Assembly: GCA_944380635.1 (NCBI GenBank)
Contig: CALWID010000011.1
Location: forward strand, 1 to 64,000
Direction of reading: 5' to 3'
Length of the DNA: 64,000 nucleotides
Source of the DNA: an uncultured Eubacterium sp.
GTDB lineage: Bacteria > Bacillota > Clostridia > Oscillospirales > Acutalibacteraceae
The translations under genes were made by a program, and so were the position numbers. Shown here piece by piece: positions 7,951 to 15,689 of the stretch. The first letter of the stretch is position 1; each line of letters begins with the position of its first letter. The notes beneath the pieces were generated by a model. That model did no database searches and was not told the DNA's origin. It saw only the letters and a list, made by a program, of their open reading frames with translations.

Positions 7951-7988
7951 TGCCGACGACTTTTTTGAGCCGCCGGCATTTTATTTTT
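7951..7988 (+). terminator. Attenuator-like hairpin between leader peptide and ABC exporter
   Basis: TGCCG pairs with CGGCA across an inner, mismatched stem and is followed by TTTTATTTTT. The 3' arm (CCGGCAT, 7973-7979) is also exactly complementary to ATGCCGG at 7873-7879, inside the leader frame. A competing anti-terminator pairing is therefore possible and would depend on ribosome position. Confidence 0.6.
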
Positions 7989-8001
7989 CGGAGGTGAAAA
8001 T

Positions 8002-9825
8002 ATGCCGTGGATACCCGTACATGAGGACAAAAAAGTGCCCGTGTTCAAGAATATAATTTACGCCGTGAAAATATTGTTTAAAGCGCACAAACCTTATATA
8101 TTCTGGAACATACTTTCTGAATTTACATATTCAATATTCAGAACATTTATTCAGAGCGTGCTTTTTTTAAAGGTACTGCTTTCCGTAATAGAGGGCGGAT
8201 ATTCATTTTCTTATTATATAAAAATACTTATAATATTTTTCATTGTGGGCGTGCTTGATAAACTGCTTTCTAATATAAGCGATTATAAAAGCCTTGTGGG
8301 TCAAAAAATTGTTTATAAAAAACTTAACAATATGATATTCGATAAGGCGTGTGAGGTTGATATAAACTGCTATGAAAATCCGGAGTTTTATGACAAATAT
8401 CAGCGCGCTACGGAAATACTTACCGGAGGCTATTTTTTCGCGTTTGCGCTTAATCTTGCAAACATAGTAAGTTCGTTTATCGCTTTTTTATCCGTAACAG
8501 GTACTGTTGCAACGATAGACCCTGCGTATCTCGTTTTCCTTATACCTGTACTTCTTGTGTTTGTTGTTGAGGTTATAAAGAGCAAAACCGTTTACAAGCG
8601 TGATTTCAGCATGGCTACAAACAACAGAATAAAAGCCTATGCGCAGAGGACTCTTTTTCTGAAAGATTTTTCTAAGGATATTAGGACTTCTAATATTTTT
8701 GATGTAATTAAAAGCAGATTTGACAAAGCCGTTAAAAGCAATGTTGAAATACTGAAAAAATACGGAATGAAACTATTTCTGTTCAGTATGGCAAGTTCTT
8801 TGCTTGGCGAATTCCTGCCGATAGTGGGCACATATGCCTTTGCCGGCTATCAGTTTGCAGTTACTAACAGCCTTACAATATCCGGCTTTTCGGTGGTTCT
8901 TTCCGCAATAGATTCGGTTAGGCTGGCGGCGCAGTCAATGGCGCGGGGATTTTCGGAATTATCCGCGTCGGCATTTTATTTTCAGAACCTGCGCGATTTT
9001 TTCGAGTATAAACCGGAAGTTGTTTCTGGCAAAAAGCAGGCTGAGGAATTTGAAAGTTTGGAATTTAAAAATGTTTATTTTAAATATCCCAGCGCAAAAA
9101 CATATTCTGTAAGCAACCTGAGTTTAAAAATAGAAAAAGGGCAGACGGCAGCCGTTGTGGGCGTAAACGGCGCAGGCAAAAGCACTTTTGTTAAACTTCT
9201 TATGCGTTTTTATGATGTTACAGACGGCGAAATACTCTATAACGGAATAAATATTAAAGAATATGATTTGGAAAGCCTGCGCTCAAAAATTGCGGCGGTT
9301 TTTCAGGATTACAGAAATTTTGCGCTTACAGTAAACGAGAATGTTATGTGCCGCGAGTGCACGCCGGAGGACAAAATACTTGCGCAGGACGCGCTTAAAA
9401 AGAGCGGCATATACAGCAAAATAGAAACTTTTGACAACGGCGCCGATACGGTTTTGACGCGCGAATTTGATGAAAAAGGCGCCGGGCTTTCAGGCGGCGA
9501 GGCGCAGAAAATGGCTGTTGCAAGGCTGTTTGCAAGGGATTACGATATAGCCGTGCTTGATGAGCCGTCATCAGCGCTTGACCCTATTGCGGAATATAAA
9601 ATGTATGAAAACCTGATTAGGGAAACGAAAAACAAAACGATTATTTATATCTCCCACCGCCTTTCAAGCGCAGTGCTTTCAGATATTATTTTTGTGCTTG
9701 AAAACGGCAGACTTATTGAGAGCGGTAACCATAAGCAACTTATGGCAAAAGGAGAAAAATACGCAAAGATGTTTAAACTTCAGGCGTCCAGTTATCAGAA
9801 GGCGGGTGATGAGATTGATACATAA
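8002..9825 (+). CDS. ABC exporter half-transporter, first subunit
   Basis: 607 residues with six membrane helices (about 30-310) fused to a nucleotide-binding domain (about 345-590). Walker A is VNGAGKST near residue 390, the Q loop lies in VFQDYRNFALTVNENV, the signature is LSGGEAQ (about 495), Walker B is AVLDEPSSALDP with catalytic Glu (about 517), and the H loop is ISHRLSS. A strong GGAGGTG precedes the ATG. The next gene is a second half-transporter that overlaps this one, so the active pump is probably a heterodimer. The leader peptide and attenuator upstream, and the MATE pump downstream, favour drug or peptide export. The substrate is unknown. Confidence 0.9.
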   Translation: MPWIPVHEDKKVPVFKNIIYAVKILFKAHKPYIFWNILSEFTYSIFRTFIQSVLFLKVLLSVIEGGYSFSYYIKILIIFFIVGVLDKLLSNISDYKSLVGQKIVYKKLNNMIFDKACEVDINCYENPEFYDKYQRATEILTGGYFFAFALNLANIVSSFIAFLSVTGTVATIDPAYLVFLIPVLLVFVVEVIKSKTVYKRDFSMATNNRIKAYAQRTLFLKDFSKDIRTSNIFDVIKSRFDKAVKSNVEILKKYGMKLFLFSMASSLLGEFLPIVGTYAFAGYQFAVTNSLTISGFSVVLSAIDSVRLAAQSMARGFSELSASAFYFQNLRDFFEYKPEVVSGKKQAEEFESLEFKNVYFKYPSAKTYSVSNLSLKIEKGQTAAVVGVNGAGKSTFVKLLMRFYDVTDGEILYNGINIKEYDLESLRSKIAAVFQDYRNFALTVNENVMCRECTPEDKILAQDALKKSGIYSKIETFDNGADTVLTREFDEKGAGLSGGEAQKMAVARLFARDYDIAVLDEPSSALDPIAEYKMYENLIRETKNKTIIYISHRLSSAVLSDIIFVLENGRLIESGNHKQLMAKGEKYAKMFKLQASSYQKAGDEIDT

Positions 9826-11620
9826 AAACAAATCTAAAACACACTCTACGCAGTCAAACATTTTTTATTTTATAAAACTTCTTTTTAAAATATCTCCGCT
9901 GCTTGTTATAGGGGAGGCTATGTGGGGAGTGCTGCTTAAACTGCCCACAAGGCTGGTTGCCGTAATAGGCGTAAAATATGTTGCAGACATAGTTACAAAT
10001 AACGGCGACCTTTCAAAAATAGGCGCCGCAATAGCGGGAATTGCCGCGATACTGCTTATCAGCGAAATAATTTGCTGGCTTTTCAGGGAATTTTACTGGA
10101 ACATAGCAAGAGAAAAAGCAAATGCGGGCCTAAGCACGATATTTTACGAAAAGGCAAAATCGCTTGACCTTGAATCTTATGACGACCCGTATTTTTACAA
10201 CAATTTTATTGTTGCCATCGAATCTTCTACGGGGAATTTGAACAACATACTCAGCATGATAAGAGAATATATGGGCGAACTGATTTCGCTTATTACAATA
10301 TGCACCGTAATACTTGCGTTAGACCCCGTATGCCTTTTGATAATACTTGCCATTGTTGTTATATTTACCCCGATAAGCAGAAAAATAGGTGCGCTTCAGT
10401 CCGAAAGGCGTATTGAAAACAACAGGCTGCACAGAAAGTCAGATTACTTTGCGCGCGTTTTTTATCTTCAGGATTACGCAAAAGAAGTAAGGATAAACAA
10501 TATAAGGCCGCTTTTAATAAAAAGATACGGCGAATCGGCGGACGATGTAATAGAAAACCAGCGCAAATATGTAGGCAAGATAGACCTTATTTATTTTTTC
10601 CAGGAAACAGGCGTGCAGGTGCTGGGATTTATGTTTATACTTCCGCTGTATCTGGGATATTGTGTAATTCAGTCCAAAACGCTTTCCGCAGGCGATTTTG
10701 TAGCCACCTTTAACGGCGCTTATTCGGTTGCCACTTCATTTTCATTTCTGACAGTAGCGATTGCGAGAAACTTTTCAGAACAGGCAAAAATGATTGAAAA
10801 ATTCCGCGAGTTTCTAAGCAGGACCAACAACATAAAAGACGGCGGGCACACCGCGGAATGCGGCGAACCGGAAACGATAGAATTTAAGAATGTTTCATTC
10901 ACTTACCCGGGTAACGAAAAGCCGACTCTAAAAAACATAAACATTACCCTGCGCCCGTATGAAAAGATTGCGCTTGTGGGATATAACGGCGCAGGAAAGA
11001 CTACGCTTACCAACCTGCTGCTGCGCCTTTATGACACTACAAAAGGCGAAATACTGATAGGCGGAAAAAACATAAAAGACGAAACGCTTGAAAGCCACCG
11101 CGCAAGGTTTGCGGCAGTATTTCAGGATTTTCAAATATTTGCCGCCACGCTTGGTGAAAATGTTTCGCTAAGCACAAATGTGGATAAAAAAGAGGCTGAA
11201 AAGGCTTTAAAAAACAGCGGATTTACAAAAAAACTGCCTGACGGGATTAACACTGTATTATTAAGGGAGTTTGACGATAACGGAATTATGCTTTCAGGCG
11301 GAGAATCGCAGAAAGTTGCCGTTTCCAGAGCGTTTTACAAAAAATGCCCGTATATTATAATGGACGAACCTTCCGCAAACCTTGACCCGATAGCCGAATA
11401 CAACCTAAACAAATCCATGATTAACGCGGCAAAAAACAAGACAGTTATTTTTATCTCTCACCGTCTTTCAACAACACGGCATGCGGACAGAATATATGTT
11501 ATGGAAAATGGAGAGATAGTTGAAAGCGGAACGCACGAACAACTTATGGCAATGAACGGAAAGTATGCCTATATGTTTAAACTTCAGGCAAAAAAATACA
11601 CAACACAGGCGGCGGAATAA
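9809..11620 (+). CDS. ABC exporter half-transporter, second subunit
   Basis: 603 residues from the ATG at 9809, which overlaps the end of the upstream subunit by 17 bp and follows AAGGCGGG. Longer upstream reading has no binding site and is basic and unlike the family. The membrane domain is followed by an ATPase with Walker A YNGAGKTT (about 392), signature LSGGESQ (about 494), Walker B IIMDEPSANLDP and H loop ISHRLST. Both subunits keep the catalytic Glu and intact signatures, so neither ATP site looks degenerate, unlike many heterodimeric exporters. Translational coupling with the first subunit is implied by the overlap. Confidence 0.88.
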   Translation: MRLIHKNKSKTHSTQSNIFYFIKLLFKISPLLVIGEAMWGVLLKLPTRLVAVIGVKYVADIVTNNGDLSKIGAAIAGIAAILLISEIICWLFREFYWNIAREKANAGLSTIFYEKAKSLDLESYDDPYFYNNFIVAIESSTGNLNNILSMIREYMGELISLITICTVILALDPVCLLIILAIVVIFTPISRKIGALQSERRIENNRLHRKSDYFARVFYLQDYAKEVRINNIRPLLIKRYGESADDVIENQRKYVGKIDLIYFFQETGVQVLGFMFILPLYLGYCVIQSKTLSAGDFVATFNGAYSVATSFSFLTVAIARNFSEQAKMIEKFREFLSRTNNIKDGGHTAECGEPETIEFKNVSFTYPGNEKPTLKNINITLRPYEKIALVGYNGAGKTTLTNLLLRLYDTTKGEILIGGKNIKDETLESHRARFAAVFQDFQIFAATLGENVSLSTNVDKKEAEKALKNSGFTKKLPDGINTVLLREFDDNGIMLSGGESQKVAVSRAFYKKCPYIIMDEPSANLDPIAEYNLNKSMINAAKNKTVIFISHRLSTTRHADRIYVMENGEIVESGTHEQLMAMNGKYAYMFKLQAKKYTTQAAE

Positions 11621-11755
11621 TGCAAAATAAATACCTGAACTGAAATTTGTATAAAATATTGCCTGCCAAAACATAAAAATTAATAGAGTATTAACATTTA
11701 CAACAGCCGCGCCAAGTGATAGAATTGATAAAACAAAAAGATTTCGGTGATTAGT

Positions 11756-12454
11756 GTGAAAAAGAAAAAGCAAATGTCTGAATCGTTTTTGCTTGGCGTG
11801 ATACTTGCGCTTGCCGGCGGCTTTTTGGACGCTTACACATATGTTGCCCGAGGCGGTGTATTTGCAAACGCGGAAACCGGCAATATAGTTTTAATGGGTC
11901 TTAAACTTGCAGACGGCGATTTTAAAAGCGCGCTGCATTACCTTATACCCATAGCGGCATTTGCCTGCGGCGTGCTGGCAAGCGAACTTGTAAAAAAAGA
12001 ATTCAAAACGGGGGCAATACTTCACTGGCGGCAGATAACCGTTGCGCTTGAAATAGTTGTGCTGACCGCCATTTCCTTTGTTGAATCCACGGATTCAAAC
12101 AATATTTACACCAATGCTCTTGTAGCGTTTGCCGCTTCACTTCAGGTGCAAAGTTTCAGAGTAATAAGCGGTGTTTCGCTGACTACTACTATGTGCACGG
12201 GAAATCTGCGCAGCGCTACGGAAAATTTTTTCTCGGCGCTTTCAAATAAAGACAAAAACGCACTTAAAAAATCGGCAAAATATTTTACCGTTATAGGTTT
12301 TTTCATTGCCGGGGCGATAATCGGCGCGCTTGTTACCCGAGCGCTTGATATAAAAGCGGCGCTTGTTGCGGCGGGCATACTTGCACTTCCCTTTGCGCTT
12401 ATGTTTATTGATTTTGAGAAAAAGCGTAATAATACGGCGGAGGAGAAAAAATGA
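11756..12454 (+). CDS. YoaK/DUF1275-family membrane protein
   Basis: 232 residues if started at the GTG at 11756, three bases after a GGTGATTA that may serve as ribosome binding site; an in-frame GTG at 11747 would overlap that site. Six hydrophobic segments and the opening LGVILALAGGFLDAYTY, VFANAETGNIVLMG and SLTTTMCTGNLRSATE match the YoaK/DUF1275 family. The molecular function of this family is not established, though members often sit beside transport genes. Its stop overlaps the ATG of the MATE pump by 4 bp, indicating a shared transcript and translational coupling. Confidence 0.85.
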   Translation: MKKKKQMSESFLLGVILALAGGFLDAYTYVARGGVFANAETGNIVLMGLKLADGDFKSALHYLIPIAAFACGVLASELVKKEFKTGAILHWRQITVALEIVVLTAISFVESTDSNNIYTNALVAFAASLQVQSFRVISGVSLTTTMCTGNLRSATENFFSALSNKDKNALKKSAKYFTVIGFFIAGAIIGALVTRALDIKAALVAAGILALPFALMFIDFEKKRNNTAEEKK

Positions 12455-13854
12455 TAAAAGAACTTTTTAAAAAGAGCGACGGTGTTAATTCCGCCGAGGC
12501 GCAGTTTAAAAAGATGACCGAAACACCTATAAATAAACTGATAGCGTCGCTTTCCGTGCCGACCGTTATAAGTATGCTTATAACAAATATTTACAATGCT
12601 ACGGACACTTATTTCGTTTCAAAAATAAGCATATCGGCAAGCGGCGCCACAGGCGTTGTTTTCAGCCTGATGGCAATATTGCAGGCGTTCGGATTTATGT
12701 TTGGGCACGGCTCAGGCAGTTGTATAAGCCGCCATCTGGGCGCTCAGGATATTGAAAAAGCAAAGCGCTATTCCTCCACGGGCTTTTTCCTTTCCCTGAT
12801 AGCGGGCGCTGTTATAATGATTTTGGGGCTTATATTTATAACGCCGCTTATGATTTTTTTGGGCAGCACAGATACGATTTTGCCGTATGCGCGTGAATAC
12901 GGATTTTACATACTGCTTTCCGGACCGGCAATGACCGCAAGTTGTGTTATAAACAATATTTTAAGATACGAAGGCATGGCGGCGCTTGCCATGGTGGGGC
13001 TTACCTCCGGCGGCATACTGAATATGATTCTTGACCCGATACTCATTTTCTCCTTTGATATGGGAATAGCCGGCGCAGGGCTTTCAACAGCAGTATCGCA
13101 GTATATAAGCCTTGCTATTTTGCTGATAATGTACTACCGCGGCGCGGCGCAGAGCAAGATGAGCATTAAATTTATAACGCTTAAGCCGCGGTTTGTTTGG
13201 GAAATTATTGCAACAGGGCTGCCGAGCCTTGCAAGGCAGGGGCTTAACAGCGTATCAAATATGGTGCTCAATATTCAGGCTGCTCCTTTTGGGGACGCGT
13301 GCATTGCCGCAATGAGCATAGTGGCAAAAGTTTCAAACCTGCTGTTTTCCGTATGCGTCGGAATCGGGCAGGGATTTCAGCCGGTTTCATCTTTCAACTA
13401 CGGCGCGGGCAGATATTCGCGCGTTAAAAAAGGCATAAAATTCACCTGGGGATTTTCAACGATAGTTATATTTGTATTATCCCTTGCCTGCTTTATCTTT
13501 GCGCCGCAGATAGTAACTATGTTCAGACACGAGGCGGAAGTTGTTGAAGTGGGCAGAACCGCTCTTAGAATGTTGTGCGCGTCATTGGTTGTGCTGCCAA
13601 CCGTTATGATAGGAAATATGACTTTCCAAAGCATAGGCAAAAGCGGCAGGGCATTCTTTCTTGCGCTTACGCAAAACGGGCTGTTCTTTATTCCGCTTGT
13701 TCTTATTCTGCCGGAATTTATGGGTATTTACGGCATTGAAGCGGCGCAGCCGATAGCGTATGTTGTGGCGGCGGCTGTAACAGTTCCGTTTGTAATTTCA
13801 TTTATGAAAACCCTGCCGGCGGATAAACTGCCGAAATCGAAAAATTCCTATTAA
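12451..13854 (+). CDS. MATE-family efflux transporter
   Basis: 467 residues with twelve predicted membrane helices and the multidrug and toxin extrusion pattern: PTVISMLITNIYNATDTYFV at the first helix, GHGSGSCISRHLGAQD in the first loop, and the matching GIGQGFQPVSSFNYGAG in the second half. It would exchange sodium or protons for cationic drugs or metabolites. It closes the plus-strand export operon, overlaps the YoaK-family gene by 4 bp and is followed directly by a terminator. Its substrate is not evident. A second, unrelated-context MATE gene occurs at 26.3 kb with different base composition. Confidence 0.9.
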   Translation: MIKELFKKSDGVNSAEAQFKKMTETPINKLIASLSVPTVISMLITNIYNATDTYFVSKISISASGATGVVFSLMAILQAFGFMFGHGSGSCISRHLGAQDIEKAKRYSSTGFFLSLIAGAVIMILGLIFITPLMIFLGSTDTILPYAREYGFYILLSGPAMTASCVINNILRYEGMAALAMVGLTSGGILNMILDPILIFSFDMGIAGAGLSTAVSQYISLAILLIMYYRGAAQSKMSIKFITLKPRFVWEIIATGLPSLARQGLNSVSNMVLNIQAAPFGDACIAAMSIVAKVSNLLFSVCVGIGQGFQPVSSFNYGAGRYSRVKKGIKFTWGFSTIVIFVLSLACFIFAPQIVTMFRHEAEVVEVGRTALRMLCASLVVLPTVMIGNMTFQSIGKSGRAFFLALTQNGLFFIPLVLILPEFMGIYGIEAAQPIAYVVAAAVTVPFVISFMKTLPADKLPKSKNSY

Positions 13855-13860
13855 AACAGA

Positions 13861-13894
13861 AATGCCGCACAACCGTGCGGCATTTGCGTTTTTT
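13861..13894 (+). terminator. Terminator of the export operon
   Basis: A perfect 10-bp stem AATGCCGCAC/GTGCGGCATT with an AACC loop, followed by TGCGTTTTTT. Confidence 0.9.
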
Positions 13895-13927
13895 CACCTT
13901 TAAGCGTGTTAACTGAGTATATTTTAA

Positions 13928-14428
13928 TTACAGATTTATATAATAAACAAAAATATCTTCATATTCATTTATCTTATTTTTAAAGCCGCCGGGAATCCTG
14001 CCGAGGCAGTGAAAGCCGAGGCGCTCATATAAATGACGCGCGTGGATATTTGACTCAACCACGGCATTAAACTGAAGAATTTTAAAGCCCTTTTCTTTGG
14101 CTGAATCAAGGCAGCCCAGCACAAGTTTTTCCCCTATATGATTTCCGCGCATTTTTGAATCAACTGCGTAACTTGCATTTGCGATATGGCCGCACCTGCC
14201 TATATTATTCGGGTGCAATATATACAACCCAAGAATTTTACCGCTTATATTATCCTGAGCGACTGCGCTCACCGTCTGCGAAGAGAAAAACTCACGGGCG
14301 CTTTTTTCATTAAGCGTTTCAATCTGAGGGAATGCCTTTCCCTCCTCCACAACATCATTCCATATGCGAATCATTTGGGGCAGGTCTGCGCTTTCATATT
14401 CACGCACAACAATATTTTTTAAATCCAT
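13928..14428 (-). CDS. GNAT-family N-acetyltransferase
   Basis: 166 residues from the ATG at 14428, preceded by GAGG at 9 bp; earlier Met codons at 14437 and 14473 lie in or before that site. The GNAT fold is recognisable: VREYESADLPQMIRIWN at the N-terminus, the acetyl-CoA loop as VDSKMRGNHIGEKLVLGCL (a variant of Q/RxxGxG/A), and the C-terminal ARHLYERLGFHCLGRIPGGF. The length and the R-x-L-Y-E-x-x-G-F motif resemble acetyltransferases of small molecules or ribosomal proteins. The acceptor is unknown. It stands after the ddl terminator and may have its own promoter. Confidence 0.82.
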   Translation of the reverse strand: MDLKNIVVREYESADLPQMIRIWNDVVEEGKAFPQIETLNEKSAREFFSSQTVSAVAQDNISGKILGLYILHPNNIGRCGHIANASYAVDSKMRGNHIGEKLVLGCLDSAKEKGFKILQFNAVVESNIHARHLYERLGFHCLGRIPGGFKNKINEYEDIFVYYINL

Positions 14429-14442
14429 TATTATCATCCTCA

Positions 14443-14470
14443 GAAAAACCCGGCTGAAAAAACAGCCGGG
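14443..14470 (-). terminator. Terminator of the murF-ddl unit
   Basis: CCCGGCTG/CAGCCGGG with a 6-nt A-rich loop, followed on the minus strand by TTTTTC. It lies just after the ddl stop. Confidence 0.88.
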
Positions 14471-14475
14471 CATTT

Positions 14476-15672
14476 TTACATTTTTGAGCCTTTTGAACCT
14501 TTGGCGCCGCCGAAAGACGCTGAAGAAAGGATATTTGTATCAAACGAATAAGTAATTTCCTCATTGTTACGCTGCCTTTTAAGGGCAAGGGTAATAAGTC
14601 TGTCAAGCAGCTCAGGATATTTAATTCCTTTCGGCTCCCAAAGATAAAACGCCAGTGAACCTGGAATGGTATTAAACTCATTTATCCAAAATTCGCCGGT
14701 TTCAGAATCCATAAGGAAATCTATTCTTGCAACGCCGCTGCAGTCAAGATATTTAAAAGCGTCCACGGCGATACTTTTAATTTTTTCGGCAGTTTCGGCG
14801 GGAATATCTGCGGGAATTTTTCTTTTAAGGCTGCTCATACCCTTGCTGCCGCCTGTTTTTTTACCGCCGTCCATATATTTATCTTTATAAGAAAGAATCT
14901 TATCCGCGGAAATGGGCTCTTCAAGTTCTGACGCCTCAGCATCTGTATAATCGCCGAGAACGGAGCAGTTTATTTCCTTAAGGTTTACAACCGCCGGCTC
15001 AATAAGTATTTTATCAGCAAACTGAAAAGCAAGTTCAAGCGCGTCCTCAAGTTCCCGGCGGTTATCCGCCTTGCTGATACCAACGCTTGAGCCGAGGTTT
15101 ACAGGCTTTACAACAACGGGATAGCCGAATTTATTTTCAGTATCCGCTATAACCTTTTCCTCATCTTTATAGTCCTGAGAAGTGAAACGAATACCGTCCA
15201 GCACGGGAAATCCCGCCTCTTTAAGCATTATTTTCATTGCAAATTTATCCATACATATTGCGCTTGCAAGCACATCGCACCCAACAAAAGGCAGGTTAAG
15301 GGTTTTTAAAAAGCCCTGCAAAGCGCCGTCCTCAACATTTGTGCCGTGCACTATCGGAAAAGCAACATCTATGCACGCAATGGGCTTTACCTTTGAAAAG
15401 CGCTTATGCTCCTGCGGCACAAGATAAGTTTTGCTGCCATCAGTTACAATATTTATTTTTGTGCTTTTGGCAAGAAGAGCGGGAATATTTTTATACTCCT
15501 CAATCTTATCAAGGTATTCGCCCCAGTATAATTCATTTTTCTTTGTGATATATACGGGATAAACTGCATATTTATCCTTATTTATGCTTTGCATTGCCTG
15601 AACCGCTGAAATAACGGAAACCTCGTGCTCTACACTTTTGCCGCCGAAGAGCACTGCAACATTAATCTTCAT
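14476..15672 (-). CDS. ddl: D-alanine--D-alanine ligase
   Basis: 398 residues from the ATG at 15672, which follows GGAGGAACAAA. It joins two D-Ala with ATP to feed peptidoglycan pentapeptide synthesis in the cytoplasm. Signs are the N-terminal VLFGGKSVEHEVSVISA, the ATP-grasp VVKPVNLGSSVGISKA and the metal/substrate loop WINEFNTIPGS. The C-terminus ends in an unusual small-residue tail (SSASFGGAKGSKGSKM). It starts 17 bp after the MurF-like ligase that uses its product, so the two steps are co-expressed. Features of D-Ala-D-Lac ligases (VanA type) were not seen. Confidence 0.92.
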   Translation of the reverse strand: MKINVAVLFGGKSVEHEVSVISAVQAMQSINKDKYAVYPVYITKKNELYWGEYLDKIEEYKNIPALLAKSTKINIVTDGSKTYLVPQEHKRFSKVKPIACIDVAFPIVHGTNVEDGALQGFLKTLNLPFVGCDVLASAICMDKFAMKIMLKEAGFPVLDGIRFTSQDYKDEEKVIADTENKFGYPVVVKPVNLGSSVGISKADNRRELEDALELAFQFADKILIEPAVVNLKEINCSVLGDYTDAEASELEEPISADKILSYKDKYMDGGKKTGGSKGMSSLKRKIPADIPAETAEKIKSIAVDAFKYLDCSGVARIDFLMDSETGEFWINEFNTIPGSLAFYLWEPKGIKYPELLDRLITLALKRQRNNEEITYSFDTNILSSASFGGAKGSKGSKM

Positions 15673-15689
15673 TTTGTTCCTCCAAAAAA

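Noticed and set aside
11640..11756. Plus-strand copy of the intergenic element upstream of the YoaK-family gene
   Set aside because: GGTGATTAG is next to the start codon, but the hairpins and GGCTGC/GCAGCC pair cannot be recognised; chance similarity to a Shine-Dalgarno is enough.
14476..15672. Possible glycopeptide-resistance (VanA-type) ligase
   Set aside because: No vanH, vanX or vanS genes nearby, and the enzyme is coupled to murF; an ordinary Ddl is the simpler reading.
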